Positions 49,641-62,164 of a stretch of DNA of 64,000 nt are shown piece by piece; positions within the stretch are counted from its first letter, which is position 1; each line of letters opens with the position of its first letter. The notes beneath the pieces were generated by a model, which ran no database searches, was not told where the DNA came from, and saw only the letters and a list, made by a program, of their open reading frames with translations. Made by a program: the position numbers and the translations under genes. Source of the DNA: Anseranas semipalmata (Eukaryota; Chordata; Aves; Anseriformes; Anseranatidae); assembly GCA_013399115.1 (NCBI GenBank), contig VXAA01003297.1:143777-207776 (forward strand), in the 5' to 3' direction.

Positions 49641-52600
49641 TCTAGTTGCTGTAGAAGCACTAGTGATATTACTGCCTGCAGCAGGGGAAATATTCTAATC
49701 TCCCCTCAACCCCGTTACAGAGGAGGAAAACAAGCATTCAATTATTTTTTGTTGTTAAATACCTGCTGCTAATCACCTCAATTTCTCATGGTTACATATG
49801 CAATTACCTGCAATCTTAAGCATTTTTTAAAATATTGGTACTTGGGCCAACAGGTTCATTATGCACCAATACCAGTCAAATAGGTTGCAATTTGTAACCA
49901 TCTGGCCCTTCTTCCTCCTCCTCCAACTTAAATTGAATGAAAAAAAATCATCATAATGATCAGAGTGGCTCATATATGAATATTCAGCCCTCCATTTATC
50001 ACTTCTATATTTCTTTTCCATCAGGACTTGATAGTATTCAGGAAGATGAGCTGATCCCCTCCACCACCACTTTACCATCATCCTCTTTTGCCAGAACAGC
50101 AAACGATGAATGGCCACCAGTGGCTAAGAATACTGTCAGCAATGCCTGGAGTTGAAGTATGATGTTTAAAATGTTCACAGCTTGAACAGAGCATATATCC
50201 TGGTTAACACAGGATTTTCATCTTCCTGAAGTTTATCAAAATAAATCTATTTTGAAAGTTATTGCATAATGAAGTATTAGTACAGAAAGCAAAACAGGCC
50301 CTACCCCATATATTATGGTATACAGTTAAAAGTCCAGTTCACCAGGAAGAAATAGCATAAGCAGGGATTTCAGAAGAGGTTTGGTTTGGGCAACTATGCA
50401 CAAGTGCAGATGAACTATGCTTCTGTAGATGTTAAATCCTTTTTCTTGAACGCATTTTTTCTTCTACCTCATGGTGCTAAAGTCCCACAACAGCCCTGTT
50501 GCGTACAGATTATCATCCTCTTTGGTTGTTCATAGGCATCCTTTATCTTAGCATATAATTACCTACACAAATACAGAAAATACAGTGGATTACCAAACTC
50601 AGCCTCTAGAGACTTTCAGTACTACAAGGAGGGAGGCACATTTTCATAAGACTCTGAGAGTGAATTGGGAAGGGTATGTAGCAGGAGAACATTTTAGGAA
50701 GCAGACGGGAGTAGGAAGGGAGGAAGACGGGGCAGAAAAATAGAAACGAGGATCAGATCTAAATGACACGAGAGGGGAATTCAGGCCAGGAAGCCTGAAT
50801 ACAAAACTCTTAGTATTTGTCAGATACATTTTGCATAATGCTAGTGTAATGGAAGCAGTCCTCGAATCTGAGCTTTCTATATATTAATTTCTAACAGCTG
50901 ACATGAGCTTAAAATATCTTTTTTATGTAGGAGCAGTTCAACTTCCCCCCAATATGTTCTGTGCTTTCCTTCCTTCTATTTCACTGGGACTAAAATCAGC
51001 TTCTTTGAGGACAGTCCACCTCTTCCTCCTGCTGCCTTGTCTCCTACACCTCCAGTGAGAGTCCTCTATAACGTCACCATTGATGTCACTAGCAGAGGGC
51101 TAAAACTGTAAATAAAAGGCATGAGGTGAGAGAAGAATTAGCAGTAGGGACAAGTGAACTATCAAGAAACCAGGAGACTGTTTTCATGGCACCGCTCGTC
51201 TCCTTAGAGATGAAAAATGAGGAGGAGTCAGATGAAGGAAATCTCAGTGATTAAAAAGTGAATTGGTTTTCTTTTTCCCCCTTTCTTTTTTTTTAATGTA
51301 TACAGTGAGATTTCAGTAACTCCTTACATGCATAATGAAGACATGAAATTGAAGACTTAGTCTACCTGTAAAATTGTATTTAGGTATGCATATAAGAAAC
51401 GCATACAGAACAAAAATCCTGTTGAATTTTATTCCTTGCCTTTGACTATGAAAACATAGGAGAATGTGTTACTATTAAATGTGCATGTAAAACAGGCCAT
51501 AAATTTCTTTCTAAAAGCCTCTAAAAAAACCTGGGTGTGGTGGCAGTAATGCAATGGCAAGAAGGTTCATTTTTATTCCTGTTAATGCAATAGGCCAACA
51601 TAAAAGCTGCTGCAGTAAAAGTCAGAGAGCCAAAAGAATAGAAAGGCTTAACTAAAGATTGCAGTCCCCTTGTGTTTATCCTGAAGAGAGAAATAATCAT
51701 TATATCATATTCAAAAGCCTCAAGTAAGTTTGAGACTTGCATGCCTATGATTATAGGGTCTGTCCCATGAACCTTGGGGTAGCACAAACATTCTAACATG
51801 GCCTTAGCAAACACCTGTCTTAAAATGCAGTCAATTTAATACAGTAAATTGCCACTCTGTTTTCTAGATTGTTGCCTATCTCAGTTATTGTCAGTTTGGC
51901 TGTATCACATGAACATTCTTGCTCTCATAACACATATGAAAAGTATAGAATCTAGCCAGAGGAAGGAATTCAACATAAACAATCTAACAAAATAATAATT
52001 AAAAAAGCAGTAACAGAGGATCTGCATTAATTATACTTCTCCACATACCTCCCATATCCCAAATTCTATATGTTGTCATCACTTGGTATTAACTGAACAA
52101 CAGATCATCAGTCTCATATATTACCAGTTATATTATCAGCATCTAGAGAGCAAACAGCTCTAACTGCTAGGTAATATTCACTTGGCAATAATCTGGAATC
52201 ATTCAAGATGTTATCTTCTCTCAAATGCTTGCTACTGCCTTTTAGGTAGAGATTAGGACCTGTATATGGGAACCTTGTAAAATAAAATATATGAATGCTC
52301 TTCGTATACTTCAGTGTGAAGCCAGCTCATTAGCTTAAGTAGATGATGAAAGTGTTTTGAGGCAACTTAGTTGTCATATAAATGTCCATACTTGAAATGT
52401 AAAGTGGTATTTTTGAGTTCTTGGCAAGAGGGAGACATTTCTTAACGTAAAAACTTGCATTTTAAAATGTTGTTATAAACTAGGCTATTGTTTTTCTCTT
52501 TCTATCTTAAGCTTCAGTAAATCTTTTTTCCATATGTTCTGCTTGTGTTTACCATTACATTAGGAGAGCAAGAACTGTAGGAAAGGGCCAGTGATAAGGA

Positions 52601-53730
52601 AATGTATTTTTAAAAATAATTACTTGTACTGTGGTAGCACTTAGAGCCTCCTATGAGGTCTTCATTTTGCTATGAGCTGTGACTTAAAAGCAGTCTTTTG
52701 AAGAGCTTAATTTTGTTTTGTGAGAAGACAACAGGTAAATCATAGATGGGGGAAGGGAGCAAGTGATACAACTCTGATTAGCTTAATAAGCAGCAAAATT
52801 GTCTGCGGCTGCCTGAGCTGCACTTGCCTAAATTGCAGCTTACCATCAAATACATTTCAGTTTTAGTAACAAGAACACTACCAACAGGACTACTTTTTTC
52901 TCAGTCAGATTTTTCCTGCTGACAAAATGGTGGAAAACTAGCGGTGCTCTCATTTAAAGTCATCCTAGCTTTGCAAAAGCAGCACTTCCCGCCCCAGTCT
53001 TATTTGTGCAGTCTAGCAAACACTGTGTGTTTCCTACTTACAAACTCAATTTCAGAGCTGCTCAGCACCTCACCTATATCCCCTAAGAACAGAGAAAAGG
53101 TACACTTCAATTTTTAATAAGCAGCAGCAACCTGAAATTGGTGCAAGCTGCTTAGCTCTAGATAAAGCAACGGCAGTTAAACCACAGTTAAAACCCCAAA
53201 GAGAGAATGACTGAGAATTAGGAGTGCATCCAAAAAGCCTGCAGCATTTAATTGACTCTTGTGATATATTGTAAGTGAGATATGACTACAGTCATATGAA
53301 ACTTAAGAAATTTGCTTCTTGTTTCCTCACTCTTCCCTTTCTTTGAAAACAAAGCTAATTTTGTTGTTCACATTCTGCGTGCTAGAGACTTGGCTACCTG
53401 CAGTGCCTTGCAGTAAAATTCGAGGATAGCCTCTTTAACAGAACTCAAGATGGTTTTTAACTGAGGCCATCATGCTTCCTCATGGTAACTTTTGAAACAG
53501 CTGAAGCGACTTAATCCTGCCTTTCTCTGGCACCAGCTGCAGCCAAAAAGTCCTCCAGCATGCAGGTTCCCCCGGCTTAATATCAGAAGAGCCATAGCAC
53601 AGCACTTGAATGTTACTGCCTTATAAACTGCCCTGTCGCTAAAAAAGGCTGTGGGCGCTGGAGTCAGCCCACAGGCATGGTACAGAGATGGTATTTTTTG
53701 ATTGGTTATGGCTAAGGAGATCTCTCTGCC
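49641..53730. other. Unique AT-rich non-coding sequence
   Basis: No gene, RNA gene or identified repeat. Open frames around 49827-50155 overlap on opposite strands and look fortuitous. Confidence 0.6.
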
Positions 53731-53745
53731 TTTTTTTTTTTTTTT
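53731..53745. repeat. T15 homopolymer
   Basis: Run of 15 T, followed by CCCCAG, so on the plus strand it looks like a polypyrimidine tract with an AG. It could instead be a minus-strand retroposon A-tail, but no element body is recognisable to its right. Confidence 0.85.
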
Positions 53746-56700
53746 CCCCAGTATCTTCAGTGACTGCTCTACAAAAATAGCTCCAAGTTTGCCAGTAGGC
53801 ATCTCTGAAGGGATGAATAGTCTTAAAGCATGGGCCCTAGAACAGAGACATGCAGAGCTGCAGTGAGAAGTCATTTGCTCAGCTGCATTTATAGTTCTGA
53901 TTTTTTCATGCACTGGAACACTAAAGAAGAAATCCGATGTTTGAGTATCGTATTTCTAGCCATTGCAAGTGCATTCCTGCAATACTCTATTCAGACTAGC
54001 GTGGATGAATTACAGTAGTCAGACCACTGGTTTGGTCTTCCAAGCTTTCTCCAACAGTAGACAAGTTTGATGCTTAAGTGCCCTCCTGTTCAAGGTAGGC
54101 AGTGACATGCCTGAGAGACTGCATGCCAACATGCATAAATCAAACAAATACACAGGTCAGTAGCTGTGCATGGTAAACACAAAGCTTGGAGGTTCGTGGG
54201 ATTGCTACATGCTCCATTAGGAGTTCACTAAGCTGAAACCAGTTATTTTTGTAGGATTGTAAATCCAACAAAAGACTATCTTGAACAACATGTTTTTTTC
54301 GTCTCTGGGTTACACATCTAGAGCAACCTGACTTCTCTCTGGTTCAAGCCATTCTGCTACTATATCCTCTATAGATTTGGCCACAGAACCTAGTAGTCTA
54401 AATGTGCCTGCTGTGCTACCATGTTCTTTGACCTGGTTATGCTCTGGTTTTCTTTCCTTCTTTTAAAAGAAGTTGCCAGGGATTTGTTGAAAGCTTTGGC
54501 TTTATCGGGACAATCTGTGAGATCTGACTATGTCCCCATATATTTTTCTTAGTTCTTTTTCCTCACTCATAAGACATTAAGGATGGTGAAATCTCTTAAG
54601 ATAGTATCAAGTTCGTTGTCCCTTGTCTAAGATGTACCAAAGTTGCTTATACTTTTAGCAGCAAGAAAAAAGTTTGAGATACTCAGGATGTAACTAGCAT
54701 ACTGTACTGCAGTAGCGCAGCAATAACAGAATTGCATAAAGCAAGATTATATTGCTTTTAACCTTCCTATGTTCCCTCACAGGCATCCAGCCCATTTCTA
54801 AGCTATATCAGAACAATTTCTATGGGTTAGTTTTCCTTGATGCCAGAGCAGCATCTGAGCAACTAATTCTTTTTTACTTCATTTTGGAAATGAAAAAAGG
54901 CAAGTAACAAACCCTTCAGCTACATTACAGGCAGTTTTTGCAAGCAAAGTACTCAAATCTATTTCTGTTTAGATAAAACAGAATGCATTTCTTCTGAGGT
55001 ACAGCAATGAAAACAGAAAATAAGTGATTTTTAAACATAACTGCCTGACAGCATAAGCGCAATGAACTGCTCTGCAACTTGCACTATGAAGCATTTAGAG
55101 TAATTTCCAGGTACTTTTTGAGAGACAGTACTGAGAGACGCTTGTCTAAACAGCCAGGCATCCTGTCCTCAGTGCTGGGGCCAAAGATAGATTTTTAGAT
55201 CACATCCACAGGGTCATGCTTTTCCAAGAAAGATTGTTCTCAGGTACCTGTTTGGCTTTTTAAAAAAATGAAAATAAAAAATAAGAAAGGCTACACCACA
55301 GAAAATGACTGCTGGAAAATACTTCACAGCACAAAGATTGAGCCAAGCCTTCATTCAGTGTTAGCAGGCTTAGTGGATCTGTTGAGCACACATATTGGGT
55401 CTGCAGAAAACATTCATTTGGCCTGCTGACTTCCCGTGAACCCTTGGTATCTGCAGCAGAGTGCGAGGCGGGGAGCCCTGAGCTGGTGCTGGGTCAGGGT
55501 GAGGGCACAGGGTGTAATGCTGCACCATGTAGGTGGGATGGTTGGCATCCAGAAGCTGCCCCAGGGCTACAGCCTGGCATTTTTGGCGCAATGTCCTATG
55601 CACAGCTCTACCTCTTCAGGATCTGAGCCGGTTCACACAGTGTGGGGTACAAGGAAGCAATCAGAGTGGCAAACAAAACCCAGATGTAAGCACCAGTGAG
55701 ATTTGCCTCTGAGCTCTGTCCCTGTTTAAATGAATTTTTGCTACACCAATGACAGGCCATCAGAACAGGCCCAGCTCCTAAGTTTTTTACATCATGGATC
55801 GTGCCAAGTCACCACTAGCTAAGGATCTTAGAGTCACAGAGGCTTTAAGTTATTGAATGTGGCTAAATCCCGTTCTCACCCCCTTTATCCCCTCAAAATG
55901 GGTTGGCATTAGAGTTGCGTGAACAATTTCCCCCAGTTGTTCCAGTAAACATAACAAAAGTGCTTTCCTTTGTCTGATCCAAACCAAGTTTTTTCAATTT
56001 TAAAAATGCGTGTTCAATCCCAAGTGTATTTGTTTCCTTGTTTCAGGCATCCTTTACCAGAAATAAAGCAAGGGAAGTGAAGGATTATGGACCTTACTGA
56101 ACACACACAAAGCAGCAGCTGGCCAAAAACATGGGATGCAGTATGTTTTAAATCTGTTGTCTAAAGGTGCCTATTCATTAATAGAATGCTTGAACAATGA
56201 GCTTAGAGAAGATTGGGATGCAACTGTATCACTATTAACACTGCTCACTTTGAATTAAATGCTTAAGTGTTCATGACAATACAGGCATTCTACTTCTCAG
56301 ATGAGTGCCTAGAAATTAGTCCCCAGTCTTTGGCTCAATGAATATTTTAATTGTCCCATCCCAAGCAGAAAAGCTACTAGAAGAAGTCTGGAAACGCGTT
56401 GGTGTGCCAACCTCATAGTACTTCTCCCTTGTCCCCAGGATTTCCTTATGGGGCTGGTGGTTAGGAGAGGTAGATTTAGGTTTTCTCGGGTAGAAAAGAG
56501 ATTTTTTGTATCTTAAAACTAATCCTGAAACCAATTCCTTCAGATTCCTTCCCCAACAAATCTAGTGTTAATTCTCAAGTTGTGTTGGAAAGACTAAATA
56601 AATTATTGAACAAGAAGTCACCAAACCTTTATCTTTGTAGTAACTAAACACCAAGAGAAATCACCAAAGAGCAAAACTATCCAGGAACTAACATCTGTAG

Positions 56701-59044
56701 CATATACAATTGGTAAGATGCATTTCATTACCCATTGGAACAAAACCGATAATTTATGTCAACAGACATTCAGTTTTGTGTTCAAATAATATGAGTATTA
56801 TTATTCCTGGTTTTGGATATGTAAGCAGCAAAAGGCCTCTTTTGGCTATCACAACACCAGCCCCAGTTTCTGATTGGTTTCATCTAGTACCGATCTCTCA
56901 GGACAAAAAAAAAAAAAGAAAAAAACACCTTTCTTACTCCCATGGATTATGGTCAATGGCTTCTGCATTATTTGAACATATTGACATTTAAGTTTTGTTA
57001 GAGTAATTTTTTGTTAGAGTAAAACCATTGACCCCCACCATAAAAAATGCTGTTAAAGAGTCTGTGCCTTTGTTTGGCTTGAAGAGGTGCGAACAAACAG
57101 ATTTTGTACTTATTGCCTTGGTACCTGAGAACTAGAGACTCTTTACAGCGGTTTCCATCCCTGTGCCCATTAGACAGCTTTGCACAGTCAGGGTGCTGAA
57201 TCAGACAGGTAATTCAGGCAGGAAGCTTCTTAGTTCTGCATTACAGGGAGCCTTGCGTTCCCTCGTTGTTCGTCAATAAAGACAAATTGACAATGACTTT
57301 GACCTTATTGCTGAAGAACTTCTTGAGCTATATTTCAACACAAAATTCACACTTTTGCTTGTTGATGCCAAGGCAGGCAGCTCTGGACACTTCAGGAGTC
57401 GCTAAGGGTCTCTGCTGAAGCACTGCCAGCATTTGGTACCTGCAACAATTACAAGGGCTGTGTGGTGCCAGCTGTCAGGACTGCATTGGGGGTACCAGTA
57501 GAGGAGGTGATGGCAACATAGCAGCTTGAGGGAAGGAGGCAACGCTGCCAAGGTCCTTGCCCACATGTGGGTGAGATGGCAGAGTGCTTTTTACAAGCAC
57601 TTTCACACTCGCAGCTTGCGATAAACAAATGAACCTATGTTTCTCTCAAGTGGGGTACATGTGAACCTACTTGAAAATACTGTCTGAGGCTTCACGTGCA
57701 GCTGGGAGCTGACAGCGGCTGTGCCGCACACAGCCCCCCGCCAGCACTTGGTAAGGCTCTGACAGCAGCTGCTCTGCTCGTGCTCCTGCGTGCTGCACGC
57801 TTCCGAGCAGCGAGTCTACCCCACTCCTCCTCAGCCTCTGGCCTGAGAGAAGACCTCTCCTAAGGGAGCAGCAGAAGATACCCTTCTCTAATTTAGTGAG
57901 AGCTCTTGCATCCCTTTGAAACAACTTCATGTTCTCCCTCACTTATTTACTTCTTGCTTCCAGGAGAGGATATTGCTTAGAGGACCTGAACATCTTTGGA
58001 TCGTTAGATATTTTTTCCTGAAACTACAAAAAAAATCCTCTTCCAATTTCTATATACCCTACGTTCTGTTACAAAGTGTATGCTCACCACTATAATTTTT
58101 TTCTTTTACTGCCTATGGTTGCTGGCTTGTGCATCTACATGTAACTGAGACCAAATACACTTTAATTTGATAGTGTACTAATCATCACTGCAGCACTGTC
58201 CAGCAAGTCCCAGGGAGATAATGATGCTTCTCTCATTTTTATGTTTAAGCTGAGTACACTTTGCCAATATTAAACTCCTGCATAACCATAGAATTTGTAA
58301 GAATCATGGTCATTCTTCTAAGTGCAAAAGATTGCCTTGGCTTATTTAGTTTTTCACAATATAAATGACTATTTTTTGCAGATTCTGCCTTTTACATTCT
58401 TGTCTGATATCTTTTCTTAGAGTTGAATTTTCTAGAAGAGGAATGCCCAACCTTTTCTTAGCAACGAGACATTAACTTCATGACTACCTATCCCATATAT
58501 AAAGAGTATAACAGAGCAGTTGCTGCTCCAGTGCTACATATATGTATATTTAAGCCTGTCTAGGTTGCTCTGTCAGACCATATAAAGTCACAACTTGAGT
58601 ATACTGTCCCTAAGCTGTTCTATGGACTGCAGATCTGCTTGGCAAATCTTTCTCTTTCTAACCATTAGCTTTGGCTTCTCTAGTGGCCACCTTTTTCTTG
58701 GTCTTGAAGCTTTATTGCTACCAGATTTTTCATGAGGGACATCAGGAGAGAGCAAGAAATAAAAACCTGGTTTGCATCTTTAAACCATTTGCAATCTATT
58801 CTAGAATCTCTCAGACAATCTACCTTTGCATAATGTAATACCTTTCAAATTTCTTTTACATGGTTTCATAACCGAGTTTTACTGTTTGAGTTAACTGAAA
58901 ACTATTTAACACATCCAGTGCTTCATGCCCAGCCACTGCCAGAAAATAAAGGTCTATTCTGATTGCCTTTCTTTTTCTGGCATCTGTTCCTTGCAGCAAC
59001 AAAGTTCTGTTTAAATCTTTTCCAACTCTCTTCCATAATTCCAG
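53746..59044. other. Unique sequence with two GC-richer islands
   Basis: No supported gene. 55440-55640 and 57660-57860 are clearly richer in G+C than their neighbours and give short open frames on both strands that match nothing I recognise. A segment at 58437-58500 starting with TGCCCAACCTTTTCTTAG resembles a DNA transposon end, but I found no partner end. An A-rich run lies near 56906-56928. Confidence 0.5.
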
Positions 59045-59100
59045 AAAAAAAAAAAAAAAAAGTAGCTCTGAAGAGGCTTTTAACTATCTTTTTTTTTTTT
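59045..59100. repeat. A17 and T12 runs facing each other
   Basis: A run of 17 A (59045-59061) is followed 27 bases later by a run of 12 T (59089-59100), forming an A/T inverted repeat. It may arise from two retroposon tails or from simple slippage. No adjoining element is recognised. Confidence 0.8.
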
Positions 59101-62100
59101 CCATGTGGGCTATTTTAAAATTTAATCCAACTCTAGTACTATTGTTGCTCAGCAATCACTTAGAGGCTACTTGTCTGATACAGGTCTGCTTCATTCAGTC
59201 TCTGATTAGAACTGCATACACCGAGCTGCAGCACAAGAAAAGCAGCCTAATTGTTTCCGGTGGTTAGGTCAGAGCTTCTTAACTCGCTACAAAATTATGG
59301 TCAAAAGGCATAAGAAAGAGTGACAGAGTACTTTGCCATTCCCCCAGCTCTCACCCAAAATTTGAATCACCCAAGTCAAATACATCAAATCCCCCAGCTT
59401 CACGCACTGATTCAAACACAGCTTGTTCTTTCTGCAAAGACTTACAGGAAAATAAAGTGAGCAGTAGTTAAACTCCTCCTTCCCCAAACCCTGGAATCCT
59501 AAAACCAGATGAGTAAGTATCTTTATAAAACCAGGCATAAGTGGTCCCTAATTTTTCAAGAGCGGTCTGCACCCAGCTGCTCGCCCTAGCGATGTCTGCA
59601 GTGCAGGTCTTGGGGCCCACGGCTGGGCCACGTCCCGTTGGTGATGCTGGTGTGGTCTGTGGTGTCCTGCACAGGCTGGGCTCTCAGATATGGAGATCAG
59701 AGCCCACTCTGGCTCCCTCACAGCAGGCTTGCTTACCTGTGTGTAGGAAGTGCAGTGACAACCCCCACATACTTCTGGGCACCGAAGTTCAGGAGGGCAG
59801 TGGAGGCCCTGTATGGAAACTGCAGCCAGCCCTTCACACACAATTTGTTTTGCTTTCAGGAGGCTTATAGAGCTTCTTGGAATGACAAATGTTTGGCTGA
59901 TATCATATTTGCCTGCTTAATTGTCTCTTGTGTCCTCTGATATCAAAGCAAAATGAGTGTTTGGGTGAGGGAGGAGGAAAATGGAGGTAGAGAGGAAGGG
60001 GATGAGTTAAGTGAAAGTGAATGATAAAAGCAACATTTCCTGGTATTACATCTTCTGTGGAGAGTTTTGGGTGAGTAGACCAGTGTATATATTAGTGATA
60101 AAATACTAGCATGAGAACTGGAATCCAGTGAAGAATGAGAGCCACCCATACCACAAGAGAGGAAAAGAATCTGCACCTGTGACATTTGTCAGAAGGAGCT
60201 CTGCTTTACAGGAGCTATGCTCATCAGCTTCACACCAGGTTCCAATGTGAGAAAGCCAGAGGATACCACCTACAGTATACACAGTTATCTAATTGGACAA
60301 GCTTTAGATGGGTTTTCTATGGAAGCTGTAGCATGAGGGTCCTGAGTGAAAATGCCTCCCCACACTTAAGATGCTTAAAGGTTTTTGGTGATCTGTAGAT
60401 TTATACAGACATTTCATCTCTCCGTTATTGGTAGGATATTATTGCCTCATCTTTGTATAGGTGACAGAAGAAGGAGGAAGAGAAAAGAACTATAAATCTC
60501 TCTCTCAAATGGGGTATCTAGAAGAACATATGCAGTCATTGTCAAAGGACACAATGTATCTGCCTTTACATCAGTTCATTAAGCAATTCAAATCTTCCCA
60601 CTGTATCAACTGTTTAGTACTACAAGCAATTACTACACTGGACTTTCTATTATCTCTGAGCTCTGTTTCTTTGAGCAACATAATTACTGAAGGGAAAAAT
60701 TTTTTCATTTCCACATTCTCAAATCAAGAGATAAATTTAAACTATTCTTAAAAAATCCCTTGTCATGCTTGCTGACTCTACTTTGTAATCTTTAATGGGA
60801 TATGGCATATCAGGCTACCAAAGAAACTGCTTATACAGAATCTCAGAAAAAAAAAAAATCTAGCTTTCTCTAAGAAAGCTCCAGTTAGCAGTGCTCGAAG
60901 AGCAACACAGTATATGCCTACAATGAAAAGCTGAAGCAAATCAGCAGTCAAGAAGGAAATGGCAGTACAGATCTGTCTAAACCACAGTTGCAGGGGCTCA
61001 CATGGCATCAGCCTGTGCAGCCCAGAATTGTATTACAGCTATTAGAAGAAACTGCACTTCTGGGTCACCTGGAGGAATCCCTCACTTAACAAATAGGGCT
61101 ATATCCCCATATGGATCTCCTTCTCATACTACCAAAGCACCCTTAATTTGAATGTAGCCGTAAGTCACATGCAAATCTGCATGTTGTGCTTCAGTAGCAC
61201 AAGTGCCCCATCACACAACCAAGCTATACAACAGAAGATGCCGTTTGCTGTTGCAATTGTGTATACACTAAAATGGCACATCCCAGGCTTGGAGCTTCTT
61301 GGGGTCTTCTGCATATTAGTCATGACTGGCAACCTGTATGTGTTAGGATAGCTGCATTGTCAGAAATCTGCCATGTCAAAGTGACCAAGAGAAACTAGAA
61401 AGGGAGGGGGAGCCACATTAACAGACTTTCACTATGACTTAAAGAAGGAAAAATATTACCATATGCTATATGGCTCTTGGATTTCTGCAGATGGTAGTTA
61501 CCTTCTGTTGTGTAGTTGAGAGAAAATGGATTTTACTCATTTCTTACATGGGTCCTACAAAATTTGCACACTTCCCTTGTAAGCCAAGCAGGCATGCTTA
61601 CTATTTTTAATTTACCATACTTCCTCTGCATATCTACCTGCTGCACATGGCGTTTTACACTCTACCACAGTGAGAACGCAGGATGCTGTGGGGCAGCTTC
61701 TGAAGATACACCTCTTCAGTCTTTTTATGAAGCTGTTTCCAATGACTCTTACCTCAGGAGTTTTCCATGCAGGCTGCAAACCTCTCTCTACCTTTTCTTC
61801 TCCACATGGCTGTGAATTTGCTAATGATCATATTTAAGAACATTTGGTGCAAGCAGCTAACTTTTAGGGCTGCTCAGTGAATATGCTGTATCGATGAAGG
61901 ATGAGTGGGTGGAATGTTTTCTACTGTTTTACTTTTTATGAGAAAATAGAACTAATCTGGTGGTATTAACAGTTGTGCTGTCACGGGTATGGCCACAGTG
62001 ATAAAGAATAAATTGTTCAGTCTTGACAAGATCTTCATCAGCAACAGCAAGACTGCTCATTAGATTTCATAGCATACGCACTTCAACTACATTCTGTGCA

Positions 62101-62130
62101 TCTGTGGTACTGTCAACAGTTTAGAATTAG
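59101..62130. other. Unique sequence with a GC-richer island
   Basis: 59560-59840 is GC-richer than its surroundings and gives overlapping open frames on both strands (about 100 codons each) that match no family I know. 60861-60881 contains the 8-bp inverted repeat AGCTTTCT-CTA-AGAAAGCT. Otherwise nothing recognisable. Confidence 0.5.
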
Positions 62131-62164
62131 ATATATATATATACACACACACACATATACACAG
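62131..62164. repeat. (TA)n(CA)n compound microsatellite
   Basis: About six TA units run into about six CA units, then TATACACA. Alternating purine-pyrimidine DNA of this kind is length-variable and can adopt unusual helical forms. No associated feature. Confidence 0.92.

Noticed and set aside
53470..53913. 147-codon minus-strand open frame
   Set aside because: It opens at GTG and translates straight through a T15/A15 homopolymer (a run of lysines), which is not typical of a real protein.
58437..58720. Possible DNA transposon starting TGCCCAACCTTTTCTTAG
   Set aside because: The left end resembles old hAT-type termini, but I found no inverted partner end or target duplication.
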